DNA from: an uncultured Prevotellaceae bacterium
Lineage (GTDB): Bacteria > Bacteroidota > Bacteroidia > Bacteroidales > Bacteroidaceae
Direction of reading: 5' to 3'
NCBI GenBank assembly: GCA_947167455.1
Contig: CAMVIB010000020.1
Location: forward strand, 1 to 49,969
DNA: 49,969 bases
A model generated the notes under the pieces. That model was not told the origin of the DNA. It made no database searches and was given only the letters and a program-made list of their open reading frames with translations. Below, piece after piece: positions 1-9,628 of the stretch; the stretch's first letter is position 1; each line of letters starts with the position of its first letter. Made by a program: the position numbers and the translations under genes.

Positions 1-55
1 CTCGGTTACCAAAGCGAAGACCGCGTTGCGGTCTCTTTGGTGGTACGATTGCGGA
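1..55. repeat. Right end of the dispersed hairpin-string repeat (copy A, partial)
   Basis: This stretch matches the right end of the complete copies at 15799-16057 and 40063-40320, including the terminal hairpin GACCGC-gtt-GCGGTC at about 19-34 and the segment TCTTTGGTGGTA. Identity stops at about position 55, so the outermost terminal inverted repeat bases are lost. The rest of the copy lies outside the window. Confidence 0.85.
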
Positions 56-86
56 CACGCCATAATATTTTTTAAGACTTGAAATA

Positions 87-117
87 GTTGAAGTTGCAAG
101 AAAAAGTCGTACCTTTG
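87..117 (+). promoter_or_regulatory. Bacteroidetes-type promoter for the MATE gene
   Basis: A GTTG at 87-90 and TACCTTTG at 110-117 are separated by 19 bases, which fits the TTTG/TAnnTTTG consensus of the Bacteroidetes primary sigma factor. A start near 123 makes the upstream TTG codon at 88 untranslatable, so the gene must start at the ATG at 136. Confidence 0.75.
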
Positions 118-135
118 CGGCCGTTTTCACAGACG

Positions 136-1599
136 ATGAGCAAGAAAGACATTCTCTTACAACGCATACGCGAACATGGTAAGCTCTCCACGGCAGAGCA
201 ACTCCACCTGACAGCACTCCTGAGCATACCAGCCATCTTGGCTCAGATCTCAAGCGTGCTGATGTTCTATATCGACGACGCCATGGTGGGTTCCCTCGGT
301 GCCAATGCCTCGGCAGCAGTGGGGTTGGTTGCTACATCGCTGTGGCTGTTCTGGAGCATCATCTCATGTGTCGCCACAGGATTCTCCGTGCAGGTGGCCC
401 ACCGCATCGGCGCCAACGACTTCGACGGCGCACGCTCCGTCTTCCGACAAAGCATCATCGTCGGGCTGTGCATATCCGCCGCCACGGCCACCGTGGGCGT
501 TGCCATAGCCCGGCACCTGCCCTACTGGCTTGGCGGCAGCGAGGAGATAGCTGCCGATGCCGGCAGTTACTTCATGGTGTTTTGCCTGGGCACACCACTG
601 GCCCTCTACTCCATGCTGATGAGTGCCATGTTGCGCTGCGCCGGCAACATGAAGGTGCCGTCGCTGTCAAGCATACTTATGTGCCTGCTCGACGTAGGCT
701 TCAATTTCATCGCCATCTTCCCCACACGCGTCATCACCATCGACCTCTCGGCAGTAAGCACCGGCCTCACCACTCTCGACATCACCATCCCAGGCCTCGG
801 CCTCGGAGTGACGGGAGCAGCACTGGGGACGATACTTGCCGAAGGCACCGTGGCAGCCTACGTGACATGGTATGCCGTGGTACGCAGCAAGGAGCTGCGC
901 ATCTGGCACACCTCGGGCAGCTTCAAGCCGCAGCCCGAGGTGATGCACAAGGCCGTCAGCATAGCAGGCCCCATCCTCGTGCAACGAGTTCTGATGAACG
1001 TGGCTCAAATCACCATCACCGTCATCGTGGCTCCACTCGGCGCCATCGCCATTGCCGCCAATGCCCTCGGCGTGACGGCAGAGAGCGTATGCTACATGCC
1101 GGGCTATGGCATCGGCGAGGCCGCCACGACACTCATCGGGCAGAGTATCGGCGCCGGCCGACGACGTCTCACGACGTTTTTCGCATGGATGACGACGCTC
1201 ATAGGCATCGCCGTGATGACCGTCATGGGCGCCGTGATGTACATGGCCGCCCCGCTGATGATGGCCACGCTGACGCCCGACGCCGACGTGCAGGCTCTCG
1301 GCGTAGAGTGTCTGCGCATAGAGGCATGGGCAGAACCCATGTTCGCAGCCAGCATCGTGGCGATGAGCGTCTTCGTGGGCGCGGGCGACACACGTCTGCC
1401 GGCCCTGCTCAATCTCTTCTCTATGTGGGCGGTGCGTGTGACCCTCGCTGCCATGCTCGCGCCACTCTACGGCCTGCAAGGCGTATGGCTCGCCATGGCC
1501 ATAGAGCTTACATTCAGAGGCATCATCTTCCTCATCCGCATGAAACGCGGACGCTGGCTGAAGATAGCCACATACGAGAGCAGGACGCACAACGAGTGA
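136..1599 (+). CDS. MATE family efflux transporter
   Basis: A predicted 487-residue inner-membrane protein with about 12 hydrophobic segments, the usual size and layout of multidrug and toxic compound extrusion (MATE/NorM/DinF) carriers. These export cationic or polyaromatic compounds in exchange for Na+ or H+. The N-terminal half has the typical MATE run around SIPAILAQISSVLMFYIDDA, and the C-terminal half repeats the fold. I chose the ATG at 136 (MSKKDILL) because the longer frame from a TTG at 88 would begin inside the promoter. The substrate cannot be read from sequence. The next gene starts 45 bp downstream on the same strand. Confidence 0.9.
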   Translation: MSKKDILLQRIREHGKLSTAEQLHLTALLSIPAILAQISSVLMFYIDDAMVGSLGANASAAVGLVATSLWLFWSIISCVATGFSVQVAHRIGANDFDGARSVFRQSIIVGLCISAATATVGVAIARHLPYWLGGSEEIAADAGSYFMVFCLGTPLALYSMLMSAMLRCAGNMKVPSLSSILMCLLDVGFNFIAIFPTRVITIDLSAVSTGLTTLDITIPGLGLGVTGAALGTILAEGTVAAYVTWYAVVRSKELRIWHTSGSFKPQPEVMHKAVSIAGPILVQRVLMNVAQITITVIVAPLGAIAIAANALGVTAESVCYMPGYGIGEAATTLIGQSIGAGRRRLTTFFAWMTTLIGIAVMTVMGAVMYMAAPLMMATLTPDADVQALGVECLRIEAWAEPMFAASIVAMSVFVGAGDTRLPALLNLFSMWAVRVTLAAMLAPLYGLQGVWLAMAIELTFRGIIFLIRMKRGRWLKIATYESRTHNE

Positions 1600-1644
1600 C
1601 GCCTGAACACACCTGTAAATTGTGAGCATATATATTAACATGAT

Positions 1645-2526
1645 ATGACGACATTTATAAAAGACCAATCCTTCGGAGGCGAGCGCCCATTGTTCGCCAT
1701 CCATGACACACGCCTCGAGAACGTCATCATCACCGAGGGCGAGAGCGGCATCAAGTGCTGCCACGACATTGAAGTTGACTCATGCCGATTCATTGGCAAG
1801 TACCCCCTCTGGCACGTTGACCGTTCACTCATCACCAACAGTTACTTCGAAGTGGGGTCGCGCTCGGCAATATGGTACAGCAACGACATGACCATGCGCC
1901 ACTGCATCATCGATGCACCAAAGTTCTTCCGCGAGATGCACGGTCTCGACATCGAGGACGTGGACCTACGCGATGCCGACGAGACCTTCTGGCGTGTCAG
2001 CAACCTGCGTGTGCGCAACGTGACGCTCCACGACGGCACATACCCCTTCATGTTCTGCACCGACATTGATGTCGATGGCCTGCGCTCGGACTCCAAATAT
2101 GTGTTCCAGTATGTCAGGAATGCCGTGATACGCAACGCACACATCGTGACGAAAGATGCCTTCTGGGAGACGGAGAACGTCACCATCTACGACTCTCACC
2201 TGGATGGCGAATATCTGGGTTGGCACTCCAAGAACCTGCGCCTCGTCCGCTGTCATATCGCCGGCGAGCAGCCTCTGTGCTACATCGACGGGCTGACGCT
2301 CGAAGACTGCACCTTCGACCCCGCCTCTGACCGTGCCTTCGAGGACAGCAGCAACATCTGCGCCGACATTCGCGGCACCATCACGGAAATCAAGAACCCC
2401 GTCAGCGGCACCATCCACGCCGACAGCATACGGTTGCTCACCATCGATGAGCACGTCCGTCCGCCCCACGACTGCACCATAACGCCAGTCCCCGACACAG
2501 AAAACATTTCCCTCCCCAAGCTATGA
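1645..2526 (+). CDS. DUF3737 family protein (right-handed beta-helix)
   Basis: A 293-residue protein of the DUF3737 family. It is built from repeated short strands with regularly spaced turns (for example ENVIITEGESGIKCCHDIEV and DMTMRHCIIDAP), the pattern of a parallel beta-helix like those in pectate lyases. It has no signal peptide, so it is probably cytoplasmic. Its stop codon overlaps the start of the next gene (ATGA at 2523-2526), so the two are probably translationally coupled. In other genomes this family often sits beside PatB-type lyases. Its function is unknown and no catalytic residues are evident. Confidence 0.85.
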   Translation: MTTFIKDQSFGGERPLFAIHDTRLENVIITEGESGIKCCHDIEVDSCRFIGKYPLWHVDRSLITNSYFEVGSRSAIWYSNDMTMRHCIIDAPKFFREMHGLDIEDVDLRDADETFWRVSNLRVRNVTLHDGTYPFMFCTDIDVDGLRSDSKYVFQYVRNAVIRNAHIVTKDAFWETENVTIYDSHLDGEYLGWHSKNLRLVRCHIAGEQPLCYIDGLTLEDCTFDPASDRAFEDSSNICADIRGTITEIKNPVSGTIHADSIRLLTIDEHVRPPHDCTITPVPDTENISLPKL

Positions 2527-3692
2527 CCTACGACTTTGACACTGCCATCCGACGACGTGGCACCGACTGCGTGAAATGGGACGAGGCCGCGCCCGGCGAG
2601 CTCCCGATGTGGGTCGCCGACATGGATTTCCCTACGGCACCATGCATCATCGAAGCCCTGCGTCGGCGCGTGGAGCATGGCATCTTCGGCTACGCTCTGG
2701 TGCCGGAGAGCTTCTACGAGAGCATCATCGCCTGGTGCTCTCGCCGCTACAGCTGGACTCCACGCCGAGAATGGATGCTCTATACCAGCGGCGTCGTGCC
2801 GGCACTGTCGGCCATCATACGAGGCATCACCAAGCCCGGCGATGCCGTCGTCTTCATGACCCCGGCCTACAATTGCTTCTTCTCCAGCGTTCGCAACAAC
2901 GGCTGCCGCGAAGTGCATTTCCCACTTAGGTGGGATGCCGGTAGCGAACGCTATAGCATTGACTTTGAAGACTTCGAGGATGTCATGCGCCGCGAACGGC
3001 CTCGGGTCTTCGTGCTCTGCAATCCGCACAACCCTTCGGGACGCGTGTGGACGTCCGACGAGCTGCTGCGCCTGGCCCGACTTTGTGCCGCCAACGACGT
3101 CATCGTGATCTCCGACGAGATCCACTGCGAGTTCGTTGACCCGCAGCTCGGACGTCACTTCCTGCCTTTCGCACCGATAGCAGAAGCTGCCGGATGCAAG
3201 TGGGTCGTTGCCAATGCTCCCAACAAGGCTTTCAACATCGCAGGCCTCATGACGGCATATATCGTGTGTCCCGACACCACCCTCCGCAACGCCATTGACC
3301 GTGCCATAAACATCAACGAGGTCTGCGACATCAACGTCTTCTCGTCCGTGGCGCTGCAGGCAGCCTATACGCGTGAGGGTGAGGAATGGCTCAACCAGCT
3401 TGTGACATATATCTACGACGGCTACCGCCACTTCCGCCAGCGCATGAAGGATGCCCTGCCACAACTCCCGCTGGCACATCTCGAAGGAACATACCTCGCA
3501 TGGCTCGACGTGAGCAGCCTCGGCGACAGCAAGCTCATCAGCAAACACCTGCGCCGCGAACATAAGGTATGGGTCAACCCCGGCGATATGTACGGCCAGC
3601 CAGGCTTCCTGCGCATCAACCTCGCCACACAACGCCAGCACCTCGACGAAGCCACGACACGTATCATCGACGGGCTGAGAAGTAAAGATTAG
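2523..3692 (+). CDS. PatB/MalY-type PLP-dependent C-S lyase or aminotransferase
   Basis: A 389-residue fold-type I PLP enzyme. Family marks are WVADMDFPTAPCI near the N-terminus, NPHNPSGRVW in the middle, SDEIHCEF with the cofactor-pyridine Asp, and NAPNKAFNIAGL, where Lys235 should form the internal aldimine. These match the MalY/PatB cystathionine beta-lyase group, which cleaves C-S bonds in cystathionine or related thioethers to give pyruvate, ammonia and a thiol. It is cytosolic. It overlaps the DUF3737 gene by 4 bp and so shares its mRNA. A regulatory MalY-like role cannot be excluded. Confidence 0.88.
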   Translation: MTYDFDTAIRRRGTDCVKWDEAAPGELPMWVADMDFPTAPCIIEALRRRVEHGIFGYALVPESFYESIIAWCSRRYSWTPRREWMLYTSGVVPALSAIIRGITKPGDAVVFMTPAYNCFFSSVRNNGCREVHFPLRWDAGSERYSIDFEDFEDVMRRERPRVFVLCNPHNPSGRVWTSDELLRLARLCAANDVIVISDEIHCEFVDPQLGRHFLPFAPIAEAAGCKWVVANAPNKAFNIAGLMTAYIVCPDTTLRNAIDRAININEVCDINVFSSVALQAAYTREGEEWLNQLVTYIYDGYRHFRQRMKDALPQLPLAHLEGTYLAWLDVSSLGDSKLISKHLRREHKVWVNPGDMYGQPGFLRINLATQRQHLDEATTRIIDGLRSKD

Positions 3693-3723
3693 TGCACTTT
3701 TAACACGTTTTACACTGAAAATA

Positions 3724-3754
3724 TTTGCTGATAGCTGGAAAATACCTACCTTTG
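3724..3754 (+). promoter_or_regulatory. Promoter of ileS
   Basis: TTTG at 3724-3727 and TACCTTTG at 3747-3754 are spaced by 19 bp, an exact match to the Bacteroidetes promoter pattern. It gives a leader of about 50 nt before the GTG start at 3810. Confidence 0.85.
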
Positions 3755-3809
3755 CAGCCCAAATCGTAAAATATTAATCGCTATTTGTCGAACTATAAAT
3801 AAGCATATC

Positions 3810-6800
3810 GTGTTTCAAGAACGCAACAAGCTCAACCTCACAGAGGTATATAAGGAAGTGCTGAAGCAGTGGGACGACGAGGACTTGTTCCACCGCAGCA
3901 TCAGCGAACGAGAGGGCTGTCCCTCATTCGTCTTCTACGAGGGTCCGCCATCGGCCAACGGCCATCCGGGCATCCACCATGTCCTGGCACGCTCCATCAA
4001 GGACACCTTCTGCCGCTTCAAGACCATGAAGGGCTTTCAGGTGCACCGCAAGGCCGGATGGGACACACACGGCCTACCCGTGGAGCTTGGCGTGGAGAAG
4101 GAACTGGGCATCACCAAGGAGGACATCGGCAAGACCATCAGCATCGACGACTACAACCGCCGCTGCCGCCAGAACGTGATGATGTACACCGAGGAATGGA
4201 CAGACCTCAGCCGCCGCATGGGCTACTGGGTGGATATGGAACACCCCTACATCACCTACGACAACAAGTACATCGAGACTCTGTGGTGGCTGCTCAAGCA
4301 GCTCTATCAGAAGGGTCTGCTCTACAAAGGCTACACCATACAGCCCTACAGCCCCGCCGCTGGAACGGGGCTCAGCAGCCACGAGCTGAACCAGCCCGGC
4401 TGTTATCGCGACGTGAAGGACACCACCGTCACCGCACAGTTTAAGCTGAAGGCTGACAGCCTCACCGACAACCCACAGCTCGCAGAACTCAACTCACAGC
4501 TTGCCACTTCAGGCCTGCCAGCATATATCCTCGCATGGACGACAACACCATGGACACTGCCATCGAACACGGCTCTGTGCGTAGGACCTAAAATCGACTA
4601 TGTCGCCGTGAAAGGCCAGAACCCCTACACCAAGGAGGAAGCCATCTACATCGTTGCCAAGGCCAGGAAGGACGTTTACTTCCCCATCCCAAAGGCCGAC
4701 GACAAGGGCGACGCTCCTGCCTTCGTGCCCGAGGTGCTGTGCGAATTCAAGGGCACCGACCTCCTCGGCGTGCATTATGAACAGCTCTTCCCATGGGTCA
4801 AGCCCTGCGCACTCGAGGACGGACGCGCCGTAGATAAGAGTGCCGATGCCTTCCGCGTCATCCCCGGCGACTACGTCACAACCGAGGATGGTACCGGCAT
4901 TGTGCACATTGCACCCACGTTCGGTGCCGACGATGCCAAGGTGGCACGCGACGCAGGCATACCATCGCTCTTCGTCATCGACAAGATGGGCGACACGCGA
5001 CCCATGGTGGACTTCACCGGCAAGTATTTCGTGCGCGAGGACATGAATGCCGACTTCGTGGAGAGCTGCGTCAACGACAGCTACTGGCATCACGCCGGAG
5101 ACTTCGTCAAGAACGCCTATGACCCCAAATATGCCGACCTCGACGAGAAAGCACTCGCCAAGACCGAGGACCTGAACATCGTGCTCTGCATGGAGATGAA
5201 GCAGGCCGGCACGGCATTCAAGATTGAGAAGCACGTGCACAACTATCCACACTGCTGGCGCACCGACAAGCCCGTGCTCTACTACCCCCTCGACTCTTGG
5301 TTCATACGTTCCACAGCCGCCAAGGAGCGCATGATGGAGCTCAACAAGACCATACTCTGGAAGCCGGAATCTACGGGAACGGGACGCTTCGGCAAGTGGC
5401 TTGAGAACCTCAACGACTGGAACCTCAGCCGCTCACGCTACTGGGGCACGCCCCTACCCATCTGGCGCAACCGCGACACCCGCGAGGAGATATGCATCGG
5501 CAGCGTCGAGGAGCTCTACAATGAAATAGAAAAGAGCGTCCGTGCCGGTGTGATGGCCTACAACCCGCTCAAGGACAAGGGCTTCGTGCCCGGCGACATG
5601 AGTCAGGAGAACTACGACCGCATCGACCTCCACCGCCCATACGTTGACGACATCGTGCTCGTCGGCGAGAGCGGACAGCCCATGCGCCGCGAGCTCGACC
5701 TCATTGACGTGTGGTTCGACAGCGGTGCCATGCCCTACGCACAGATCCACTATCCCTTCGAGAACAAGGACGCGCTGGACGGCAGAGTCGTATATCCCGC
5801 CGACTTCATTGCCGAGGGCGTTGACCAGACGCGAGGCTGGTTCTTCACCCTCCACGCCATCGCCACGATGGTGTTCGACAGCGTGGCATATAAGGCCGTT
5901 ATCAGCAACGGACTCGTGCTTGACAAGAATGGGCTGAAGATGTCCAAACGCCTCGGCAATGCCATCAACCCGTTCGACAACATCGAGAAGTACGGCTCTG
6001 ACGCCGTGAGATGGTACATGATAACCAACTCACAGCCATGGGATAACCTCAAGTATGACGAAGCAGGGGTTCAAGACATCAGCCGTTCCTTCTTCGTCAA
6101 GCTGTTCCAAATGTACTCGTTCCTCACCATGTACGCCAACGTCGATGGCTGGCACTTCCAAGAGACAGCCGTACCCATGAGCGAGCGTACGGAGATGGAC
6201 CGCTGGGTGCTCTCCGAGCTCAACTCCCTCATCCGCGATGTCGAGCAGTGCTACGAGGACTACGAACCCACACGCGCCGGACGTCTCATTCAGACCTTCG
6301 TCATCGACAACGCTTCGAACTGGTTCGTGCGACTCTCACGCAAACGCTTCTGGGGCGGCGGCATGAGCATCGATAAGCTCAGCGCCTACCAGACACTCTA
6401 TACATGTCTGGAGACCGTGAGCCGCCTCATGGCACCTATAGCTCCGTTCTATGCCGACCGTCTCTACCGCGACCTGCATGCTGCCGTGGGCGATGACGTG
6501 CCATCAAGCGTGCACCTCGCACCTTTCCCCGTAGCCGATGCCTCGAAGATCGACAAAGAGCAGGAGGCACGCATGGAGCTCGCCCAGCAGATAACGTCGA
6601 TGGTGCTCTCCCTGCGCAAGAAGGAGCAGATCATCGTGCGTCAGCCACTGGCACGCATCGCGATACCAGCCACCGACCGCCAGCAGCAGCTACGCATCGA
6701 GGCGGTGAAGCAGCTCATACTCGACGAGGTCAACGTCAAGGCTCTGGAGTTCGTGGAGGGAGCAGGCCTTCTCAGCAAGAAGGTGAAATGCAACTTCCGC

Positions 6801-7295
6801 ACCATGGGCAAGAAGTTTGGCAAGCTGATGAAGGATGTCAATGCTGCCGTCACAGCCCTCAACCAAGAGCAGATTGCCGAGCTCGAAGGCGGACACCTGC
6901 CGCTGACTCTGGCCTCTGGCGACAGCGTCACCATCGACCTCGACGACGTCGAGATCTTCAGCGAGGACATCCCGGGATGGAGCGTCACCAGCGAAGGCAC
7001 ACTCACCGTGGCACTCGACATCACCATCACCCCCGAGCTGCGTGCCGAGGGCATAGCCCGCGAGCTCGTAAAGCGCATACAGAACCTGCGCAAGGAGAGC
7101 GGCTTCGAGATCACCGACCGCATAGCCATCACACTGGCACACACCGAGCAGACCGATGAAGCCGTGGCGCAGTTCGGAGGCTACATCAGATCACAGGTGC
7201 TGGCCGACACCATCACCCTTGCCGACAACGTGGAGGATGCCTCCACCCTCGACCTCGAAGACTTCACTGTCGATGTGAGAATCGACAAGAAATAA
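3810..7295 (+). CDS. ileS: Isoleucyl-tRNA synthetase
   Basis: A 1161-residue class I aminoacyl-tRNA synthetase that charges tRNA-Ile and edits mischarged valine. The HIGH-type motif is in PPSANGHPGIHHV near residue 55, and the KMSKS-type motif appears as KMSKR at about residue 710. Between them lies the CP1 editing domain (AWTTTPWTLPSNTALCVGP; GTGIVHIAPTFGADD). The C-terminal part holds the anticodon-binding helices. The length fits the long form common in Bacteroidetes. The start is a GTG at 3810, just downstream of a consensus promoter. It heads the series ileS, dksA-like, lspA, an arrangement I recognise from Bacteroidetes. Confidence 0.97.
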   Translation: MFQERNKLNLTEVYKEVLKQWDDEDLFHRSISEREGCPSFVFYEGPPSANGHPGIHHVLARSIKDTFCRFKTMKGFQVHRKAGWDTHGLPVELGVEKELGITKEDIGKTISIDDYNRRCRQNVMMYTEEWTDLSRRMGYWVDMEHPYITYDNKYIETLWWLLKQLYQKGLLYKGYTIQPYSPAAGTGLSSHELNQPGCYRDVKDTTVTAQFKLKADSLTDNPQLAELNSQLATSGLPAYILAWTTTPWTLPSNTALCVGPKIDYVAVKGQNPYTKEEAIYIVAKARKDVYFPIPKADDKGDAPAFVPEVLCEFKGTDLLGVHYEQLFPWVKPCALEDGRAVDKSADAFRVIPGDYVTTEDGTGIVHIAPTFGADDAKVARDAGIPSLFVIDKMGDTRPMVDFTGKYFVREDMNADFVESCVNDSYWHHAGDFVKNAYDPKYADLDEKALAKTEDLNIVLCMEMKQAGTAFKIEKHVHNYPHCWRTDKPVLYYPLDSWFIRSTAAKERMMELNKTILWKPESTGTGRFGKWLENLNDWNLSRSRYWGTPLPIWRNRDTREEICIGSVEELYNEIEKSVRAGVMAYNPLKDKGFVPGDMSQENYDRIDLHRPYVDDIVLVGESGQPMRRELDLIDVWFDSGAMPYAQIHYPFENKDALDGRVVYPADFIAEGVDQTRGWFFTLHAIATMVFDSVAYKAVISNGLVLDKNGLKMSKRLGNAINPFDNIEKYGSDAVRWYMITNSQPWDNLKYDEAGVQDISRSFFVKLFQMYSFLTMYANVDGWHFQETAVPMSERTEMDRWVLSELNSLIRDVEQCYEDYEPTRAGRLIQTFVIDNASNWFVRLSRKRFWGGGMSIDKLSAYQTLYTCLETVSRLMAPIAPFYADRLYRDLHAAVGDDVPSSVHLAPFPVADASKIDKEQEARMELAQQITSMVLSLRKKEQIIVRQPLARIAIPATDRQQQLRIEAVKQLILDEVNVKALEFVEGAGLLSKKVKCNFRTMGKKFGKLMKDVNAAVTALNQEQIAELEGGHLPLTLASGDSVTIDLDDVEIFSEDIPGWSVTSEGTLTVALDITITPELRAEGIARELVKRIQNLRKESGFEITDRIAITLAHTEQTDEAVAQFGGYIRSQVLADTITLADNVEDASTLDLEDFTVDVRIDKK

Positions 7296-7307
7296 GACAC
7301 TACCCGA

Positions 7308-7341
7308 CAACAGATTGCCGCATGTGGGCGGCAATCTGTTG
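7308..7341 (+). terminator. Perfect 14-bp hairpin between ileS and the DksA-like gene
   Basis: Arms CAACAGATTGCCGC (7308-7321) and its exact complement (7328-7341) enclose a 6-nt loop, 13 bp after the ileS stop. There is no clear U-run after it, so it may be a partial terminator or an mRNA-stabilising hairpin rather than a full stop. Confidence 0.6.
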
Positions 7342-7386
7342 CATCATTATAATGAGGCAAAACCCTTTTCCTGAAATCATAACACT

Positions 7387-7776
7387 ATGTCTGACCAACA
7401 AGAACGCTACTCTGACGAAGAACTCGAGGAGTTCCGTCAGCTCATCCTCGAAAAGCTGGCCCTCACACGAGAGGACTACGAGCACACGATGGATGCCATC
7501 ATGAACCGCGACAACAACGAGGCCGATGACACAGCCCCCACCTATCACGCCCTCGAGGAGGGCAGCGAGGTGCAGAGCAAGGAGCAACTCATGGCCATGG
7601 CCATGCGCCAGCAGAAGTTCATCCAGGGACTTAAGGCCGCACTCATACGCATCGACAACAAGACCTACGGCATCTGTCGGGAGACGGGCAAGCTCATCCC
7701 CAAGGAGCGGCTCCGCGCCGTGCCGCACGCGACGTTGAGCATTGAAGTCAAGAACGACCGCAAGCGCCACCACTAA
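7387..7776 (+). CDS. TraR/DksA-like regulator with reduced zinc finger
   Basis: A 129-residue acidic, helical protein. A coiled-coil-like N-terminal part (residues 1-85) precedes a DksA/TraR-type C-terminal segment, YGICRETGKLIPKERLRAVP. DksA relatives insert into the RNA polymerase secondary channel and modulate transcription with ppGpp. Only one of the four zinc ligands remains (Cys in YGIC); the others are replaced, as I recall for Bacteroidetes members. It lies between ileS and lspA, an association that is common in the phylum. The actual target is inferred from family only. Confidence 0.85.
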   Translation: MSDQQERYSDEELEEFRQLILEKLALTREDYEHTMDAIMNRDNNEADDTAPTYHALEEGSEVQSKEQLMAMAMRQQKFIQGLKAALIRIDNKTYGICRETGKLIPKERLRAVPHATLSIEVKNDRKRHH

Positions 7777-7857
7777 CACCACACCTCGCGAGCGTGCCAG
7801 TGAGCAGCCGGCACAGATGGCAATGCCGCCACGTCGCGACGAAATACTGAACTATCA

Positions 7858-8517
7858 ATGAGCAGACGCAGTTTGCAAGCTATCTTTGTGACCCTGATAT
7901 TTGTTGTGGGGCTCACCATCGACCAGTGGTCAAAGTTCATGGTGAAGACCACCATGTACCTGCACCAAAGCATTGATGTGACCAGTTGGTTTCACATCAC
8001 ATTCATCGAGAACAACGGCATGGCATTCGGCCTGGAGTTCTTCGACAAGTACCTGCTTACAGGCTTCCGCATCATTGCCACCGCCGCCGTGGCATGCTAC
8101 ATCTGCCGCCTCATACGCCGCAACGTCAGTTGGGGCTATCTCGCCTGCATGACGCTCATTATGACAGGGGCCGCCGGCAACATCATTGACTGCGTCTTCT
8201 ACGGACAGATATTCACAGCGCCGGCACCACCCGACACAGCGCAACTTGTGCCTTTCGGTCAGGGATATGGCGAATGGTTTCGCGGACGAGTGGTAGATAT
8301 GCTCTACTTCCCGTTCTTCGAGTGGACATGGCCTGAATGGATGCCCTTCGTTGGCGGACAGCAGGGGCTCTTCTTCAGCTACATCTTCAACATCGCCGAT
8401 GCATGCATCTCCACAGGTGTCATCGCCCTAATACTCTTCTTCCGCAAGACACTGGCCATAGAGCTGGGCGACAAGCCACTGATCCACAACAGCGAACAAG
8501 AGGGCTCTACGACGTGA
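7858..8517 (+). CDS. lspA: Lipoprotein signal peptidase (signal peptidase II)
   Basis: A 219-residue membrane aspartyl protease that removes signal peptides from prolipoproteins after lipidation. Four membrane segments are visible. Conserved blocks are DQWSK (residues 22-26), NNGMAFG (52-58), GAAGNIID (104-111), VVD (Asp147) and FNIAD (Asp181); Asp147 and Asp181 are the expected catalytic pair. Extra residues between GNIID and VVD, and an extended stretch before FNIAD, make it longer than the E. coli enzyme, as in other Bacteroidetes. The following lipoprotein gene starts within its stop codon (GTGA). Confidence 0.95.
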   Translation: MSRRSLQAIFVTLIFVVGLTIDQWSKFMVKTTMYLHQSIDVTSWFHITFIENNGMAFGLEFFDKYLLTGFRIIATAAVACYICRLIRRNVSWGYLACMTLIMTGAAGNIIDCVFYGQIFTAPAPPDTAQLVPFGQGYGEWFRGRVVDMLYFPFFEWTWPEWMPFVGGQQGLFFSYIFNIADACISTGVIALILFFRKTLAIELGDKPLIHNSEQEGSTT

Positions 8518-9620
8518 CGAGAAGAAGGACACTACCACCCACCCACAGGCACAGTGCCGCCACAGCTGTCTGGCACGTCGCTGCCACAACGCTCCCCGGT
8601 GCACTGAGGGGCACTGTGACGGTGGCGGTACTATGCATCCTTACACTGCTACAGACAGCGTGCAAGCCCGAGCTCCCGTCAGACGTCATCTCCGAGCGAC
8701 GCATGGAGCAGATCCTGCATGACTACCACATCGCACAGGGTATGGCCGAGAACGCCCCGCGACCCGACGATGTCACCACCGACATGCTTCTCTACGACTA
8801 CCAGCACGCCGTATTCCGCAAATACGGCATCACCGAAGAGGAGTTCGAACGTTCCATGGCTTACTACTGTAGCGACATGCCCAAGATGACGCGAATCTAC
8901 AAGAACGTCACCACACGCCTCGAACGCGAAGCCGAGGCCCTCGGCATACAGGCTGCCGACACGCCGCACGATGCCTATGCCAACCTCACCGAGAACGGCG
9001 ACACCGCCAACGTCTGGGCCGACCGCATGCTCGTGACACTCAAGCCCACACCCCTCGAGAACTTCTTCACATGGCAGATTGATGCCGACTCCACATGGCA
9101 GCCCGGCGATGACCTGTACTGGCGATTCCAGATGCTACAGCTCTCACAGGGAGGCATGTCACCGCTGACAGTTGACATGGAGGTCACCTACACCAACGAC
9201 TCCGTGCGCTCCGTCATCACGCACATCACCACAAACCCCGTTGTCGAACTGCGCATCAAGTCGCCCATCGACTGGATGCCGCGCGAGATAACGGGACATG
9301 CATACCTCGCCGTGATGCCAGGCGAGAAAGACTACCGACTCATGATCGTGCACCACCCCCTGCTGGCACGTATGCACAAGCCCGAGAGCGAGCGTAAGGC
9401 AGCCATCGCCGCAGACACCATCACCGCCGACACCATCGCCGCAGACACCATCGCCGCAGACACTGTCAACGACCCTGATGCAGGACGACGACTCTCGCCC
9501 ACGGAATTCCTCAACAAGCAGGACGTGGAGCGGACCATCAACGTCGTGAAGGAACAACCCTTCGACCCCTCCAAGCAGAAACGCGGCTACCCACAACGAC
9601 GCAGGAGACGCCAGCGTTGA
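8514..9620 (+). CDS. DUF4296 domain lipoprotein
   Basis: A predicted 368-residue protein whose GTG start (8514) overlaps the lspA stop. A hydrophobic segment ends in LLQTAC, a lipobox with Cys50. A second GTG at 8616 would place this Cys at position 16, a more typical signal length, so the start is uncertain. The DUF4296 region follows (about residues 53-145, SERRMEQILHDYHIAQGMAE), a helical domain of unknown function found next to lspA in Bacteroidetes. Near residues 300-320 the protein carries tandem ADTIA repeats, coded by a 15-bp DNA repeat at about 9408-9465. It probably sits in the periplasm or outer membrane. Confidence 0.8.
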   Translation: MTRRRTLPPTHRHSAATAVWHVAATTLPGALRGTVTVAVLCILTLLQTACKPELPSDVISERRMEQILHDYHIAQGMAENAPRPDDVTTDMLLYDYQHAVFRKYGITEEEFERSMAYYCSDMPKMTRIYKNVTTRLEREAEALGIQAADTPHDAYANLTENGDTANVWADRMLVTLKPTPLENFFTWQIDADSTWQPGDDLYWRFQMLQLSQGGMSPLTVDMEVTYTNDSVRSVITHITTNPVVELRIKSPIDWMPREITGHAYLAVMPGEKDYRLMIVHHPLLARMHKPESERKAAIAADTITADTIAADTIAADTVNDPDAGRRLSPTEFLNKQDVERTINVVKEQPFDPSKQKRGYPQRRRRRQR

Positions 9621-9628
9621 CCCGAGAG

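Noticed and set aside
88..135. TTG start at 88 for the MATE gene
   Set aside because: The promoter -7 element lies at 110-117, downstream of that codon, so the transcript begins after it.
7387..7776. Loss-of-zinc DksA as a novel oddity
   Set aside because: I recall the reduced Cys set as common among Bacteroidetes relatives at this locus, so it is noted only in the gene entry.
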